Assembly (NCBI RefSeq): GCF_002117125.1
Contig: NZ_CP019344.1
Coordinates: forward strand, 124,001 to 188,000
Length of the DNA: 64,000 nt
From: Nonlabens spongiae
GTDB taxonomy: Bacteria; Bacteroidota; Bacteroidia; Flavobacteriales; Flavobacteriaceae
Direction: 5' to 3'
Positions 19,364 through 27,350 of the stretch are shown piece by piece (the stretch's first letter is position 1; each line of letters opens with the position of its first letter). The position numbers and the translations under genes were made by a program. Under the pieces are notes generated by a model, which did no database searches, was not told the DNA's origin, and worked only from the letters and a program-made list of their open reading frames with translations.

Positions 19364-21796
19364 TCACCACTTATACAGAATGATGTCCCGTTCATCTTGA
19401 GTGACTAGATACCTAAAATTAGATTTGGCTAAATCTAGACTCTTACTACCATAAACTGGTAGCCCAGCGATTAAATCGCCGTCCATGTCAAAGATGTAGA
19501 TTTTGTTCTCTCCTTGTTCTAAAACAGCGACATAAGATTCTTTTTCAAAAGTAAAGATTTTCCCGTTTTCATAAGTTCCATAAGGGAGATCGACTTCCTT
19601 ACCGTTGATGGATAATTCATTGTTCTTTTGTCTGAATTCTAGTCCAGCTTTAATAGCAAAGGCAGGTTTTTTTAGTACGTCTTTACTTTTTGAAATTGAT
19701 CCATTACCTAGATCCACTTGAACGGTTTGTTCACCCGTGGAAGGAATTAAGGCTTTCCCGTCCTCAAAAAATAGACCTTGTGAAATGTTGATTTTCGTTT
19801 TGACAGGCGTCCTTATTTTTCCAACTCTGCTTAGAATTCTTAAGGTATTATCAGCAGTTCCAAAAACGATATAATCCTTGGTGCGTACTCTGTGATGTTG
19901 TGGTTGAGTAATGACATCTGACGTAGGCTGGTATTTGAAACCGGTAACTATTTTTCCGTCCCGATTGAGCATAACCAACTTGCTGCCACTCGTCGCTAGA
20001 AATCGGTAATTGCGATTGTTGTCATAATCAAAAACACTGAGAGGTTGGGTAATACCTCCTGAAATTTTGTACGGAAATGCATTTACATCCCGACCATTGC
20101 GATCTAGAAAGTAAACCGATTGATCCGTAGCAAAAACAAGTTGTTGCCTTTTGTTTTTGTAGGCATCTACAGCCTCGATATTTCCCAGAATAGGCGCGTC
20201 CAGCTGTTTGCTCCACAGCTTTTTGCCTTTGTTGTTGATAAGATGCAAATTGAGGTCTTCATCCTGATAAGCCACATCGTGTTGCTGAGTAAGGTGGTTT
20301 GGAAAAAGAAACGGACCAGAAATTATTTCTTTGTCAGTGCGATAACTCATCAATTGCCCGGTAGAAGCTTGTGCCGCGTTTTGATCCACTTGCGGTAGCT
20401 TGAAATGATAGTGGGCATATTCATCTTCATGAACGTACTGACTTACCAAAAACGGATACCTATCCTGATCCAGCTTTTTTAGCAGTTTCTTGTCCTGATC
20501 ACTTTTAAGCGTCGGTAGATTTTGTAGTTTTTTAATATTAGTCAATCGCAGCAGTGTACTCTCATCACTCAGATCTTTTTTTAGGTTGATCCACCAGTTT
20601 TGGGATCCTACTACAGTACCATTTTGAATATTACTGACAATTTCCTCGAGCGACTTAATAGATTTAGCAAACACCATAAATTTTGAGGTTTGCAAGGTGT
20701 ACTCATATTTATTGCTTTTTAAAAGCGGTTTGAATTTCTGGGTATTTAAAGGCGCATTCAATTTGAAGATTTGCTGGTTGCGGTAGGTGTATTTTTCAGA
20801 ACTCAAAGAATCTAGGTCTACAAACAAAGTTTCGTAAGGCTTCAATGTGAAAGCAAGAGTGGTTTCGGCGCCCAACTCAATTTCGGTCATTTCTTGAGTA
20901 TTTTCAAACAGCTGATTGACAAAACCACTCAGTCGTATTTCGTTAGAATGGTATTGCTCTAGATTATTTATAAGTTCATCAGCTTTTGAAAAAGTGATCG
21001 ATTTTACTTCCCGAGCTGAGAGCGGAATAATCTCAGGAACCTCGTTCTTTACTGGAACTATTTTATTGAAAAGGGATTGATAAATCTTGACCGTATCGGG
21101 ATAGGTGACAAGACCGTCCAATTCTAAACCACTGGAACCATAGCTAGGCTCCACTTGATACCAATAGGCATCCGTAAGGCGGTCATCTATATTGTTGCCT
21201 GCTAGATATTGCTTGAGCCATTCATCATTTGCCCCTTTAAAATACAGCGAAAATTCCCCACCACCCGTACGGCTGTAGATTTCTGAAAAACTCTGGTCAA
21301 AGACGTAATCGCTTATGGACCTTCTGATCAAGCTCTCCAGAACCAATCTGGAGGAACTGGCGAGAAGCACTTTATCTATTTGTGTAAAGTAATGATCCTT
21401 GTCTGCGCCTTGATAGATTTTCTGGTCGTTGTAGGTCAAGCTGTCAACTGCAATTGACCTTTGCTGTTGAAATACAGAATTTTCAGAGACAAGAGTAATC
21501 ACGGTTTCATTCCTGCCTTCCATGCTTAGAGCGATGAAAGATTCCTCCTCAATAGGATAGTTTTTCAAAAACTGCATCGCACTTTCTATCTCCTGAACTC
21601 GCTCTAATTCCCTAACGGATTGATAAAGTTCGCTGCCTTGTAACCAATTTATGCTGGTTGAAACATCATCAGTATCGATGATGATTTTAGAATCTTCAGG
21701 AATGTAGTGGATCAGATCGCTGTCATAGCTGGAGGGTTGGTCCTCACACGCCATAATCAAACATATCAAAATCAATAGAATAGGGGCAATTCTCAT
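19364..21796 (-). CDS. large lipoprotein with C-terminal beta-propeller-like domain, unknown function
   Basis: 810 residues from the ATG at 21796, chosen because it gives the lipoprotein signal MRIAPILLILICLIMACEDQ; a frame start at 21838 adds 14 residues. The N-terminal half (about 20-450) has no motif I know. The C-terminal part repeats a sheet pattern (LHLINNKGKKLWSKQL, VYFLDRNGRDVNAFPY, LVMLNRDGKIVTGFKY, LRILSRVGKIRTPV, IYIFDMDGDLIAGLP), which looks like a PQQ/WD-type propeller. It is likely envelope-anchored. It is followed upstream on the same strand by rnhB with about 100 bp between; a lipoprotein of this kind beside rnhB recurs in flavobacteria as I recall. Confidence 0.78.
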   Translation of the reverse strand: MRIAPILLILICLIMACEDQPSSYDSDLIHYIPEDSKIIIDTDDVSTSINWLQGSELYQSVRELERVQEIESAMQFLKNYPIEEESFIALSMEGRNETVITLVSENSVFQQQRSIAVDSLTYNDQKIYQGADKDHYFTQIDKVLLASSSRLVLESLIRRSISDYVFDQSFSEIYSRTGGGEFSLYFKGANDEWLKQYLAGNNIDDRLTDAYWYQVEPSYGSSGLELDGLVTYPDTVKIYQSLFNKIVPVKNEVPEIIPLSAREVKSITFSKADELINNLEQYHSNEIRLSGFVNQLFENTQEMTEIELGAETTLAFTLKPYETLFVDLDSLSSEKYTYRNQQIFKLNAPLNTQKFKPLLKSNKYEYTLQTSKFMVFAKSIKSLEEIVSNIQNGTVVGSQNWWINLKKDLSDESTLLRLTNIKKLQNLPTLKSDQDKKLLKKLDQDRYPFLVSQYVHEDEYAHYHFKLPQVDQNAAQASTGQLMSYRTDKEIISGPFLFPNHLTQQHDVAYQDEDLNLHLINNKGKKLWSKQLDAPILGNIEAVDAYKNKRQQLVFATDQSVYFLDRNGRDVNAFPYKISGGITQPLSVFDYDNNRNYRFLATSGSKLVMLNRDGKIVTGFKYQPTSDVITQPQHHRVRTKDYIVFGTADNTLRILSRVGKIRTPVKTKINISQGLFFEDGKALIPSTGEQTVQVDLGNGSISKSKDVLKKPAFAIKAGLEFRQKNNELSINGKEVDLPYGTYENGKIFTFEKESYVAVLEQGENKIYIFDMDGDLIAGLPVYGSKSLDLAKSNFRYLVTQDERDIILYKW

Positions 21797-21897
21797 AAAG
21801 AAACTTCTTATCCCAAAAATAAAAAATATAAATCCCAAGGAGCGTATTTAACTTTTATCTAAACGACAAACGCTACAGACTTATAGATAGTCCGTTT

Positions 21898-22497
21898 TTA
21901 GAGTTTCAAGGTCAGTTGCTGGGGCAATAATTTAAAACTTTTACGGTGGTACTTTGTAGCGCCGTGTTCTCTAATGGCTTCACGATGCGCGCGGGTGGGA
22001 TAACCCTGATTGCGCTCCCAGCCGTATTCTGGGTATTCCCGTGCAATTTGCGCCATAAAATCATCACGATAAGTTTTTGCCAAAACTGATGCAGCAGCGA
22101 TATGCAAATATTTCCCATCGCCCTTGATCACCGTGGTGTGGGGGATTTCTGCAAAATTTGTGAACCTGTTACCGTCTACTGCGATGTGTTCAGGTGTCAT
22201 TTGAAGTCCTGAAATGGCAAGATGCATGGCTTTGATGCTGGCGTTTAAAATATTGATTTCGTCAATTTCTTCCATCATAACGTGAGCCACGTGATAGGCC
22301 ATGGCTTCCTTTTCTATGAGTGGTCTGAGAAGGTCTCTACGCTTTCGCGAAAGCGTCTTACTATCATTCAACAGTTCACAGGCAAAATCATCTGGAAGGA
22401 TAACGGCCGCTGCGGTAACAGGACCCGCAAGACAACCGCGGCCGGCTTCATCAGTACCGCATTCCAGTAATTCTTTATGGATTTTTGAAAGCAACAT
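21898..22497 (-). CDS. rnhB: ribonuclease HII
   Basis: Endonuclease that cuts RNA in RNA-DNA hybrids, including single ribonucleotides in DNA. 199 residues. The DEAGRG motif ([14 protein letters not shown], residues about 16-29) holds the first two acidic ligands, and VDGNRF and [13 protein letters not shown] further acidic/structural elements of the family. It has normal length. A palindrome copy lies at about residues 48-53, read as the basic peptide LSRKRR in place of the family's variable loop. It is divergent from the porin gene. Confidence 0.95.
   Translation of the reverse strand: MLLSKIHKELLECGTDEAGRGCLAGPVTAAAVILPDDFACELLNDSKTLSRKRRDLLRPLIEKEAMAYHVAHVMMEEIDEINILNASIKAMHLAISGLQMTPEHIAVDGNRFTNFAEIPHTTVIKGDGKYLHIAAASVLAKTYRDDFMAQIAREYPEYGWERNQGYPTRAHREAIREHGATKYHRKSFKLLPQQLTLKL
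22340..22355. repeat. CGCTTTCGCGAAAGCG palindrome, copy 7 (in rnhB)
   Basis: Perfect copy, read in the second frame as LSRKR. Confidence 0.95.
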
Positions 22498-22570
22498 TGC
22501 GCCAAAAATACCGTTTGCTCACCAAAGTATCTAATACCGTGCAATACTCTAGAAGTTGTGCGTATTGCGT

Positions 22571-22578
22571 TACTTTTG
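22571..22578 (+). promoter_or_regulatory. candidate -7 box TACTTTTG for the porin gene
   Basis: Fits the Bacteroidota TAnnTTTG consensus 10 bp upstream of the ATG. A TTG lies only 12 bp further upstream, shorter than usual, so the call is tentative. Confidence 0.3.
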
Positions 22579-22588
22579 ACCTCTGAAT

Positions 22589-24565
22589 ATGAATTGCAAT
22601 AAATTACTTCTTTTCTTTTGCTTTTTGATCCCTGTGGTGCTTTGCGCTCAGACCAGGCCAGACAAACTGACCAAAGTTCCCAATTCTCGTGGAACGATTG
22701 AACCGCTGGACAATAAAAGTGTGAATGTGGAAGGCGAGAAACCTCCCATTACGGACTATTTGATCATCTCCCAAGATCGAGATACCACTTTTGTGGACAC
22801 TACGCTGAACATGAAAAAGGAGTATAAGTTCAATTATCTACGTCAAGATAATTTTGAACTGATTCCGTTTGCTAACATCGGCCGTCCGTATAACAAGCTC
22901 AGTAGGACTTATGATCTGGACAGGCTGGAACCGCGACTGGGCGCCAGAGCAAGGCATGATAATTATTATGAGGTGGAAGATGTGTATGATTACTATGTTC
23001 CCACACCGCTTACTGAATTATATTTCAAAACTGCGGTAAATCAAGGCCAGCAGCTCGATGCGCTTTTCACGACCAATTTGTCGCCTCAATACAATTTTTC
23101 AATCTCTTATAAAGGAATGCGTAGCGCGGGAGATTATGTGAATACGCTCACCAGTACGGGTAATTTTAAATTTACCTCGAGCTACTTTACTAAAGATAAA
23201 CGCTACAGATTACGCCTACACACTACCTTTCAAGATCAATTTAACGAAGAGAATGGTGGCCTGACACCCGAGGCTCTGGAAGGTTTTTTAAATAATGATG
23301 AAGATTTTGACGATCGTGCAAGGCTTGATCCCAACCTAACCAATGCAGAATCGCTTCTCGACGGCAAGCGTTTTTATATCGATCATGATTATGAAGTCTT
23401 GCGTAATAAAGACAGCGCTTCTTATTATAGTGCAAGAGTTTATAATAAAGCTTATTACGAGGATAAGTTTTACCGTTTTTCACAAACTTCACCTAATGAG
23501 AGTTTGCTTGGTGAAGTTTACAGAAGCGGAGCTATCATCAACACTACGGATCTTGAAGAAGGAGAAATAGAGCTGGGTGCGACCTTTGACCACTATTTAT
23601 TGGGTTATTTCCAGGCGGGATTGTCCAGAAAAAAATTCAACTATGGCTACTCACGCAGACTCAATCTGGAGGATCAAATCATTCCTAATAGAATCTTAGG
23701 GGAGATTTATCAGTTTCAAGGAGCGTTTGAGAAACAAATAGGCAAATTTGATTTCAAATCTGCTGCTGGGGTGAATTTTGCGGGCGACGTAGAAGGTCAA
23801 TTTGTGAGAGCGAGCGCCGGTTATGAGATTTTTGATTCTCAGCTAGAGGCTGGGATTGCGGTAAACAACAGCAGTCCGGATTTCAACTACCTCCTTTTTC
23901 AGAGTAATTATGTGAACTACAACTGGTTCAATGATTTTGATAACGTCAGAACTCAAGAACTGTACTTCAAAGCCGAGTCTGAAAAATACCTGGATATGGA
24001 GTTAAGTCTGAACACCATTCAGGATCAAGTCTTTTTTGAAGAACGACTGCGGTTGAATGCTGCGATGGATACTTTAGGGTACGATGTACGCCCTGCTCAG
24101 GCAGGTTCTGGGATTACACATCTTAAAGTCAAGTTACACAAAGAGCATAAGTTGCCATGGAATTTTGGGATGGATCACACAGTGATGTATCAAAACGTCT
24201 CCCAAAGCGATAATGCGATCAATGTTCCCGAGTTTGTGACGCGCAACACTTTGTATTACAAAAACCGCTTCTTTAAGCGTGCCCTGCAGTTGCAAACCGG
24301 TATCACGTTTAAGTATTTTTCCAGCTATTTTATGGACGGTTACGATCCCGTGCTGGGGGAATTCTACAGTCAGCAGCGTGAAGAGCTGGGCGCGTTTCCA
24401 TTAGTGGATTTTTTTGTCAATGCCCGCATAAGACAGACTCGTATATTCTTCAAGGTGGAACACGCAAATGCACCTTTTGGAGAGCAAAACTATTTCAGCG
24501 CTCCCAGACATCCCTATCGCGATTTGACGATACGGTTTGGTCTGGTTTGGAATTTCTTCCTATAA
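22589..24565 (+). CDS. putative outer-membrane porin (Bacteroidota Porin_10-like)
   Basis: 658 residues with a signal peptide (MNCNKLLLFFCFLIPVVLCAQ). A soluble N-terminal part (20-130) contains RDTTFVDTTLNMKKEYKFNYLRQDNFELIPFAN-type sequence, typical of this family (only a piece is quoted here as a marker). The rest alternates in beta-barrel fashion with many aromatic residues and short turns, and ends FGLVWNFFL, a C-terminal aromatic strand suited to BAM insertion. It likely forms a general diffusion pore; substrate unknown. It is followed 33 bp later by cinA on the same strand. Confidence 0.78.
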   Translation: MNCNKLLLFFCFLIPVVLCAQTRPDKLTKVPNSRGTIEPLDNKSVNVEGEKPPITDYLIISQDRDTTFVDTTLNMKKEYKFNYLRQDNFELIPFANIGRPYNKLSRTYDLDRLEPRLGARARHDNYYEVEDVYDYYVPTPLTELYFKTAVNQGQQLDALFTTNLSPQYNFSISYKGMRSAGDYVNTLTSTGNFKFTSSYFTKDKRYRLRLHTTFQDQFNEENGGLTPEALEGFLNNDEDFDDRARLDPNLTNAESLLDGKRFYIDHDYEVLRNKDSASYYSARVYNKAYYEDKFYRFSQTSPNESLLGEVYRSGAIINTTDLEEGEIELGATFDHYLLGYFQAGLSRKKFNYGYSRRLNLEDQIIPNRILGEIYQFQGAFEKQIGKFDFKSAAGVNFAGDVEGQFVRASAGYEIFDSQLEAGIAVNNSSPDFNYLLFQSNYVNYNWFNDFDNVRTQELYFKAESEKYLDMELSLNTIQDQVFFEERLRLNAAMDTLGYDVRPAQAGSGITHLKVKLHKEHKLPWNFGMDHTVMYQNVSQSDNAINVPEFVTRNTLYYKNRFFKRALQLQTGITFKYFSSYFMDGYDPVLGEFYSQQREELGAFPLVDFFVNARIRQTRIFFKVEHANAPFGEQNYFSAPRHPYRDLTIRFGLVWNFFL

Positions 24566-24598
24566 TACAGCGCATATTTCATTCTTAAAAGCAACAAT

Positions 24599-25846
24599 TT
24601 GAAAGCTACCATTATTACCATAGGCGATGAGATCTTGATAGGCCAGATCGTAGATACAAATTCGGCCTGGATGGGGCAGCAGCTCAATAACGTGGGGGTT
24701 TCTGTTTATGAGATTATCACGATTAATGACGATAGGGTGCATATTCTTTCCGCTTTCGCGAAAGCGGAACAACAATCAGACCTCGTCCTAATAACCGGCG
24801 GTCTGGGTCCCACAAAAGATGACGTTACCAAAAGCACGATCTGTGAGTATTTTGATGATGAATTAGTGCTGAACCAAACGGTACTGGAGCACATAGAGAA
24901 TATTTTTTCAAAGTATGTGAAAGACGCTATTTTACCCGCAAATAGAGACCAGGCCCTAGTTCCCAGCAAAGCGAGAATCCTACATAATGACTATGGGACG
25001 GCGCCAGGGCTTTGGATGGAAAAGAACGATACGATTTTTGTATCCATGCCCGGCGTGCCTTTTGAGATGAAGGGAATCATGACCTCTGGAGTTTTGCCTG
25101 AGATCATCAAAAAAGGAAATCTACCGTTCATACACCACCGCACCATGATTACAGCAGGAGTGGGGGAAAGCACGATCGCAAAACGTATTGAAGCATGGGA
25201 AAATGCCCTGCCTGAAACGATCAAACTTGCCTACCTGCCTAGCTCAGGAATGGTCAGGTTGCGCCTTTCCAGTATCGGGATGGATCGTGTTGAGGTAGAA
25301 ACTTCAGTTGCGGCTCAGGTAAAAGCGCTTTACGATTTGATAGGCGATATCATCGTAGGGGAGAGCAATGGTGAATCGCTAGTTCATACGGTTTTTAATC
25401 TACTCAAGGAAAAAAGGAAAACCATCGCCACTGCCGAAAGTTGTACGGGAGGCAAAATTGCAAATCTGATAACAGAAATCCCTGGGGCATCTACCGTTTT
25501 TAAAGGTAGTACGATCACTTATGCCACGCAGTCCAAAATTGATATTTTAGGAATTGAAGGGAAGTTGATCGATGAAAATAGTGTGGTCAGTGCTGAGGTA
25601 GCGACTGCCATGGCTGCTCAAGCTCGCGTAAAATTCAAAAGCGATATCGCTATAGCCACTACTGGGAATGCCGGTCCCAGCAAGGGAGACAGCGATGCTG
25701 AGGTAGGAACCGTCTACATAGGAATCGCCGATGAGAATGGTGCGGAAGCCTGTAAATTTCTAATGGGAAACAACCGAGAACGCGTAGTGCAGAAAACGGT
25801 AAACAAGTCGCTGGAGCTGTTGCAAAAAATATTAATCAAAAAGTGA
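24599..25846 (+). CDS. cinA: CinA family nicotinamide-nucleotide amidohydrolase
   Basis: 415 residues, the usual two-domain form. N-terminal molybdopterin-binding-like COG1058 domain (1-170; ITIGDEILIGQIVDTNSAW, TGGLGPTKDDVTK) acts on ADP-ribose in relatives; the C-terminal PncC domain (about 255-415; TAESCTGGKIANLITEIPG, TGNAGPSKGDSDAEVGTVY) deamidates NMN to NaMN for NAD recycling. TTG at 24599 is the start because it gives MKATIITIGDE with no better ATG. A palindrome copy is read as SAFAKAE (51-57), taking the place of a variable helix without changing the usual protein length. Confidence 0.93.
   Translation: MKATIITIGDEILIGQIVDTNSAWMGQQLNNVGVSVYEIITINDDRVHILSAFAKAEQQSDLVLITGGLGPTKDDVTKSTICEYFDDELVLNQTVLEHIENIFSKYVKDAILPANRDQALVPSKARILHNDYGTAPGLWMEKNDTIFVSMPGVPFEMKGIMTSGVLPEIIKKGNLPFIHHRTMITAGVGESTIAKRIEAWENALPETIKLAYLPSSGMVRLRLSSIGMDRVEVETSVAAQVKALYDLIGDIIVGESNGESLVHTVFNLLKEKRKTIATAESCTGGKIANLITEIPGASTVFKGSTITYATQSKIDILGIEGKLIDENSVVSAEVATAMAAQARVKFKSDIAIATTGNAGPSKGDSDAEVGTVYIGIADENGAEACKFLMGNNRERVVQKTVNKSLELLQKILIKK
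24751..24766. repeat. CGCTTTCGCGAAAGCG palindrome, copy 8 (in cinA)
   Basis: Perfect copy with symmetry extended to 22 bp (24748-24769, TTC...GAA). Read as AFAKA. Confidence 0.95.
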
Positions 25847-25853
25847 TGAATTC

Positions 25854-25880
25854 TTGCTTGTGAGTTCCATTTTATATTTG
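25854..25880 (+). promoter_or_regulatory. candidate promoter of the rpmB operon
   Basis: TATATTTG at 25873-25880 matches the TAnnTTTG -7 consensus, with TTG at 25854-25856 (16-bp gap) as a -33 element. The predicted start of transcription leaves roughly a 30-base leader before rpmB. Confidence 0.45.
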
Positions 25881-25914
25881 TTATTTTGCAATCCGATTTT
25901 AAACACCGAGAATC

Positions 25915-26154
25915 ATGTCACGAGTTTGTGAACTTACTGGTAAAAAAGCGATGGTAGGGAACAACGTTTCCCACGCAATGAATAAGACGAAGCGTAAATT
26001 TGACGTGAACTTGTTCAAGAAAAAATTCTACCTGCCAGAAGAAGATAAGTACGTTACTTTGAAAGTATCTGCAAGAGCTATCAAAAACGTCAATAAAAAG
26101 GGAATCACCCAAATGATGAAGGAAGCTCGTGCAAACGGGTACACCACAAAGTAA
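25915..26154 (+). CDS. rpmB: 50S ribosomal protein L28
   Basis: Large-subunit ribosomal protein, 79 residues. Starts MSRVCELTGKKAMVGNNVSHA, the standard L28 N-terminus, with one Cys only, so it is the zinc-free form. It is first in a three-gene operon with rpmG (20-bp gap) and the DUF4295 gene, an arrangement conserved in Bacteroidota. Confidence 0.97.
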   Translation: MSRVCELTGKKAMVGNNVSHAMNKTKRKFDVNLFKKKFYLPEEDKYVTLKVSARAIKNVNKKGITQMMKEARANGYTTK

Positions 26155-26174
26155 TCTGTTTAAAGAATTAGAAG

Positions 26175-26360
26175 ATGGCAAAGAGTAAAGGAAATAGAAT
26201 CCAGGTTATCCTACAATGTACTGAGCACAAAGAATCTGGACAGCCAGGTATGTCTCGTTACATCACTACAAAGAATAAAAAGAATACGCCAGATCGTCTT
26301 GAATTGAAAAAATTCAACCCGATCCTTAAGCGTATGACTGTTCATAAAGAAATCAAATAA
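26175..26360 (+). CDS. rpmG: 50S ribosomal protein L33
   Basis: 61-residue ribosomal protein. [12 protein letters not shown] and [27 protein letters not shown] sequence are L33 hallmarks; a single Cys means the zinc-free form. Second gene of the rpmB operon; the DUF4295 gene begins 7 bp after its stop. Confidence 0.97.
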   Translation: MAKSKGNRIQVILQCTEHKESGQPGMSRYITTKNKKNTPDRLELKKFNPILKRMTVHKEIK

Positions 26361-26367
26361 TTAAGTC

Positions 26368-26520
26368 ATGGCAAAGAAATCAATCGCAACCCTACAATCA
26401 GGCTCGAAAAGATTAACTAAAGCGATCAAGATGGTCAAGTCACCTAAGACAGGTGCCTACACTTTTGTAAGTGCCATCATGGCTCCAGAACTTGTTAATG
26501 ACTTCTTGAACAAGAAATAA
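26368..26520 (+). CDS. DUF4295 family small basic protein
   Basis: 50 residues: MAKKSIATLQSGSKRLTKA, then MVKSPKTGAYTF and PELVNDFLNKK. It is a very basic, Bacteroidota-specific protein found directly behind rpmB-rpmG, which suggests a ribosome-associated role; its function is not established. In many Bacteroidota ftsY follows; here a terminator ends the operon instead. Confidence 0.92.
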   Translation: MAKKSIATLQSGSKRLTKAIKMVKSPKTGAYTFVSAIMAPELVNDFLNKK

Positions 26521-26552
26521 TTGGTTAATTAAGTTAGTTAAGTTAAAATGTG

Positions 26553-26588
26553 AAAAGCCATTCTGTGTCAGCAGAATGGCTTTTTTAT
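26553..26588 (+). terminator. rho-independent terminator of the rpmB operon
   Basis: Stem AAAAGCCATTCTG / CAGAATGGCTTTT with a 6-base loop, followed by a T-rich tail. Confidence 0.85.
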
Positions 26589-26659
26589 TTTGACAATGCT
26601 TCAATACGGTCACATGCCATTTTGATTTCACTAAACGGATCAACCCATCACCACTCACA

Positions 26660-26740
26660 AACTCACAGGTGGATGCAATCCACTACTCACAACTCACTAA
26701 CTCATCAACTCATAGGTGGATGCGATCCGCCGCTACTCAT
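26660..26740. repeat. two direct copies of a 31-34 bp hairpin-bearing unit
   Basis: Unit 1 at 26660-26690 and unit 2 at 26707-26740 share AACTCA(C/T)AGGTGGATGC then (A/G)ATCC and CTACTCA. Each contains a small hairpin (GTGGAT...ATCC(A)C). The surrounding 100 bases are rich in ACTCA words. It is noncoding, between the rpmB-operon terminator and a convergent gene. Confidence 0.55.
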
Positions 26741-26744
26741 GAAC

Positions 26745-27293
26745 TCAATAACCTCTCTTTAAATATGCTTGGTAATAATTATCGGTGCTTAGGTATTCCT
26801 GCCTCATTTCTTTGAAGAATTCAATAGCGCGATCCCGTTTTTCATGATCTGGATGTAAAACGTCATTTCGCTGGAAGTCTAGTAAATGCAACGCGATATA
26901 CCAGGTATCACTTGTTCTGGTATAGCCCGTGCGATCAAATAGGGGCGATACGCCTTCATTTTCAAGGGCTTTATCTACTATCATACCGCCTAGATTCCAG
27001 GTAGAAGATGATTTATCAGTTTCATACCATGATAGATAATACAAATGATCATCTATGATGACGGGCACCATGTCATCAACATATTCATCGTTGCATTCAT
27101 ACTTAATATTGATGTAGTTGTAGAACTCGTCTACATCCTTTGGATCTCTAAAAATGTAGGTATAGACATCAGGCAAATCCTTTTTGAACTTCTTTCCCTT
27201 TGTGACTTTATCGTTTTTAAGTTTTGGTGCTACTTGAACGGGAACACATGATTGGAATAAAAATAGAGCTGTGATAAAGTAAAAGAACTTCAT
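26745..27293 (-). CDS. putative lipoprotein, unknown function
   Basis: 182 residues. The N-terminus MKFFYFITALFLFQSC is a short lipoprotein signal with the Cys at 16. The mature part is acidic and Tyr/Asp-rich (YTYIFRDPKDVDEFYNYINIKYEC; one further Cys at about 66), with no recognised motif. It is probably on the outer membrane facing the periplasm. It is downstream of the TPR histidine kinase gene on the same strand with a 57-bp gap. Confidence 0.68.
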   Translation of the reverse strand: MKFFYFITALFLFQSCVPVQVAPKLKNDKVTKGKKFKKDLPDVYTYIFRDPKDVDEFYNYINIKYECNDEYVDDMVPVIIDDHLYYLSWYETDKSSSTWNLGGMIVDKALENEGVSPLFDRTGYTRTSDTWYIALHLLDFQRNDVLHPDHEKRDRAIEFFKEMRQEYLSTDNYYQAYLKRGY

Positions 27294-27350
27294 ACTTAGG
27301 TTTTGTGAAATTTATCAACTATTGTTCCATTTAGAGGATAATACTACCGA

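Noticed and set aside
26550..26762. 70-codon ORF on the plus strand behind the rpmB operon
   Set aside because: It runs through a terminator hairpin and the ACTCA repeats; composition is not protein-like.
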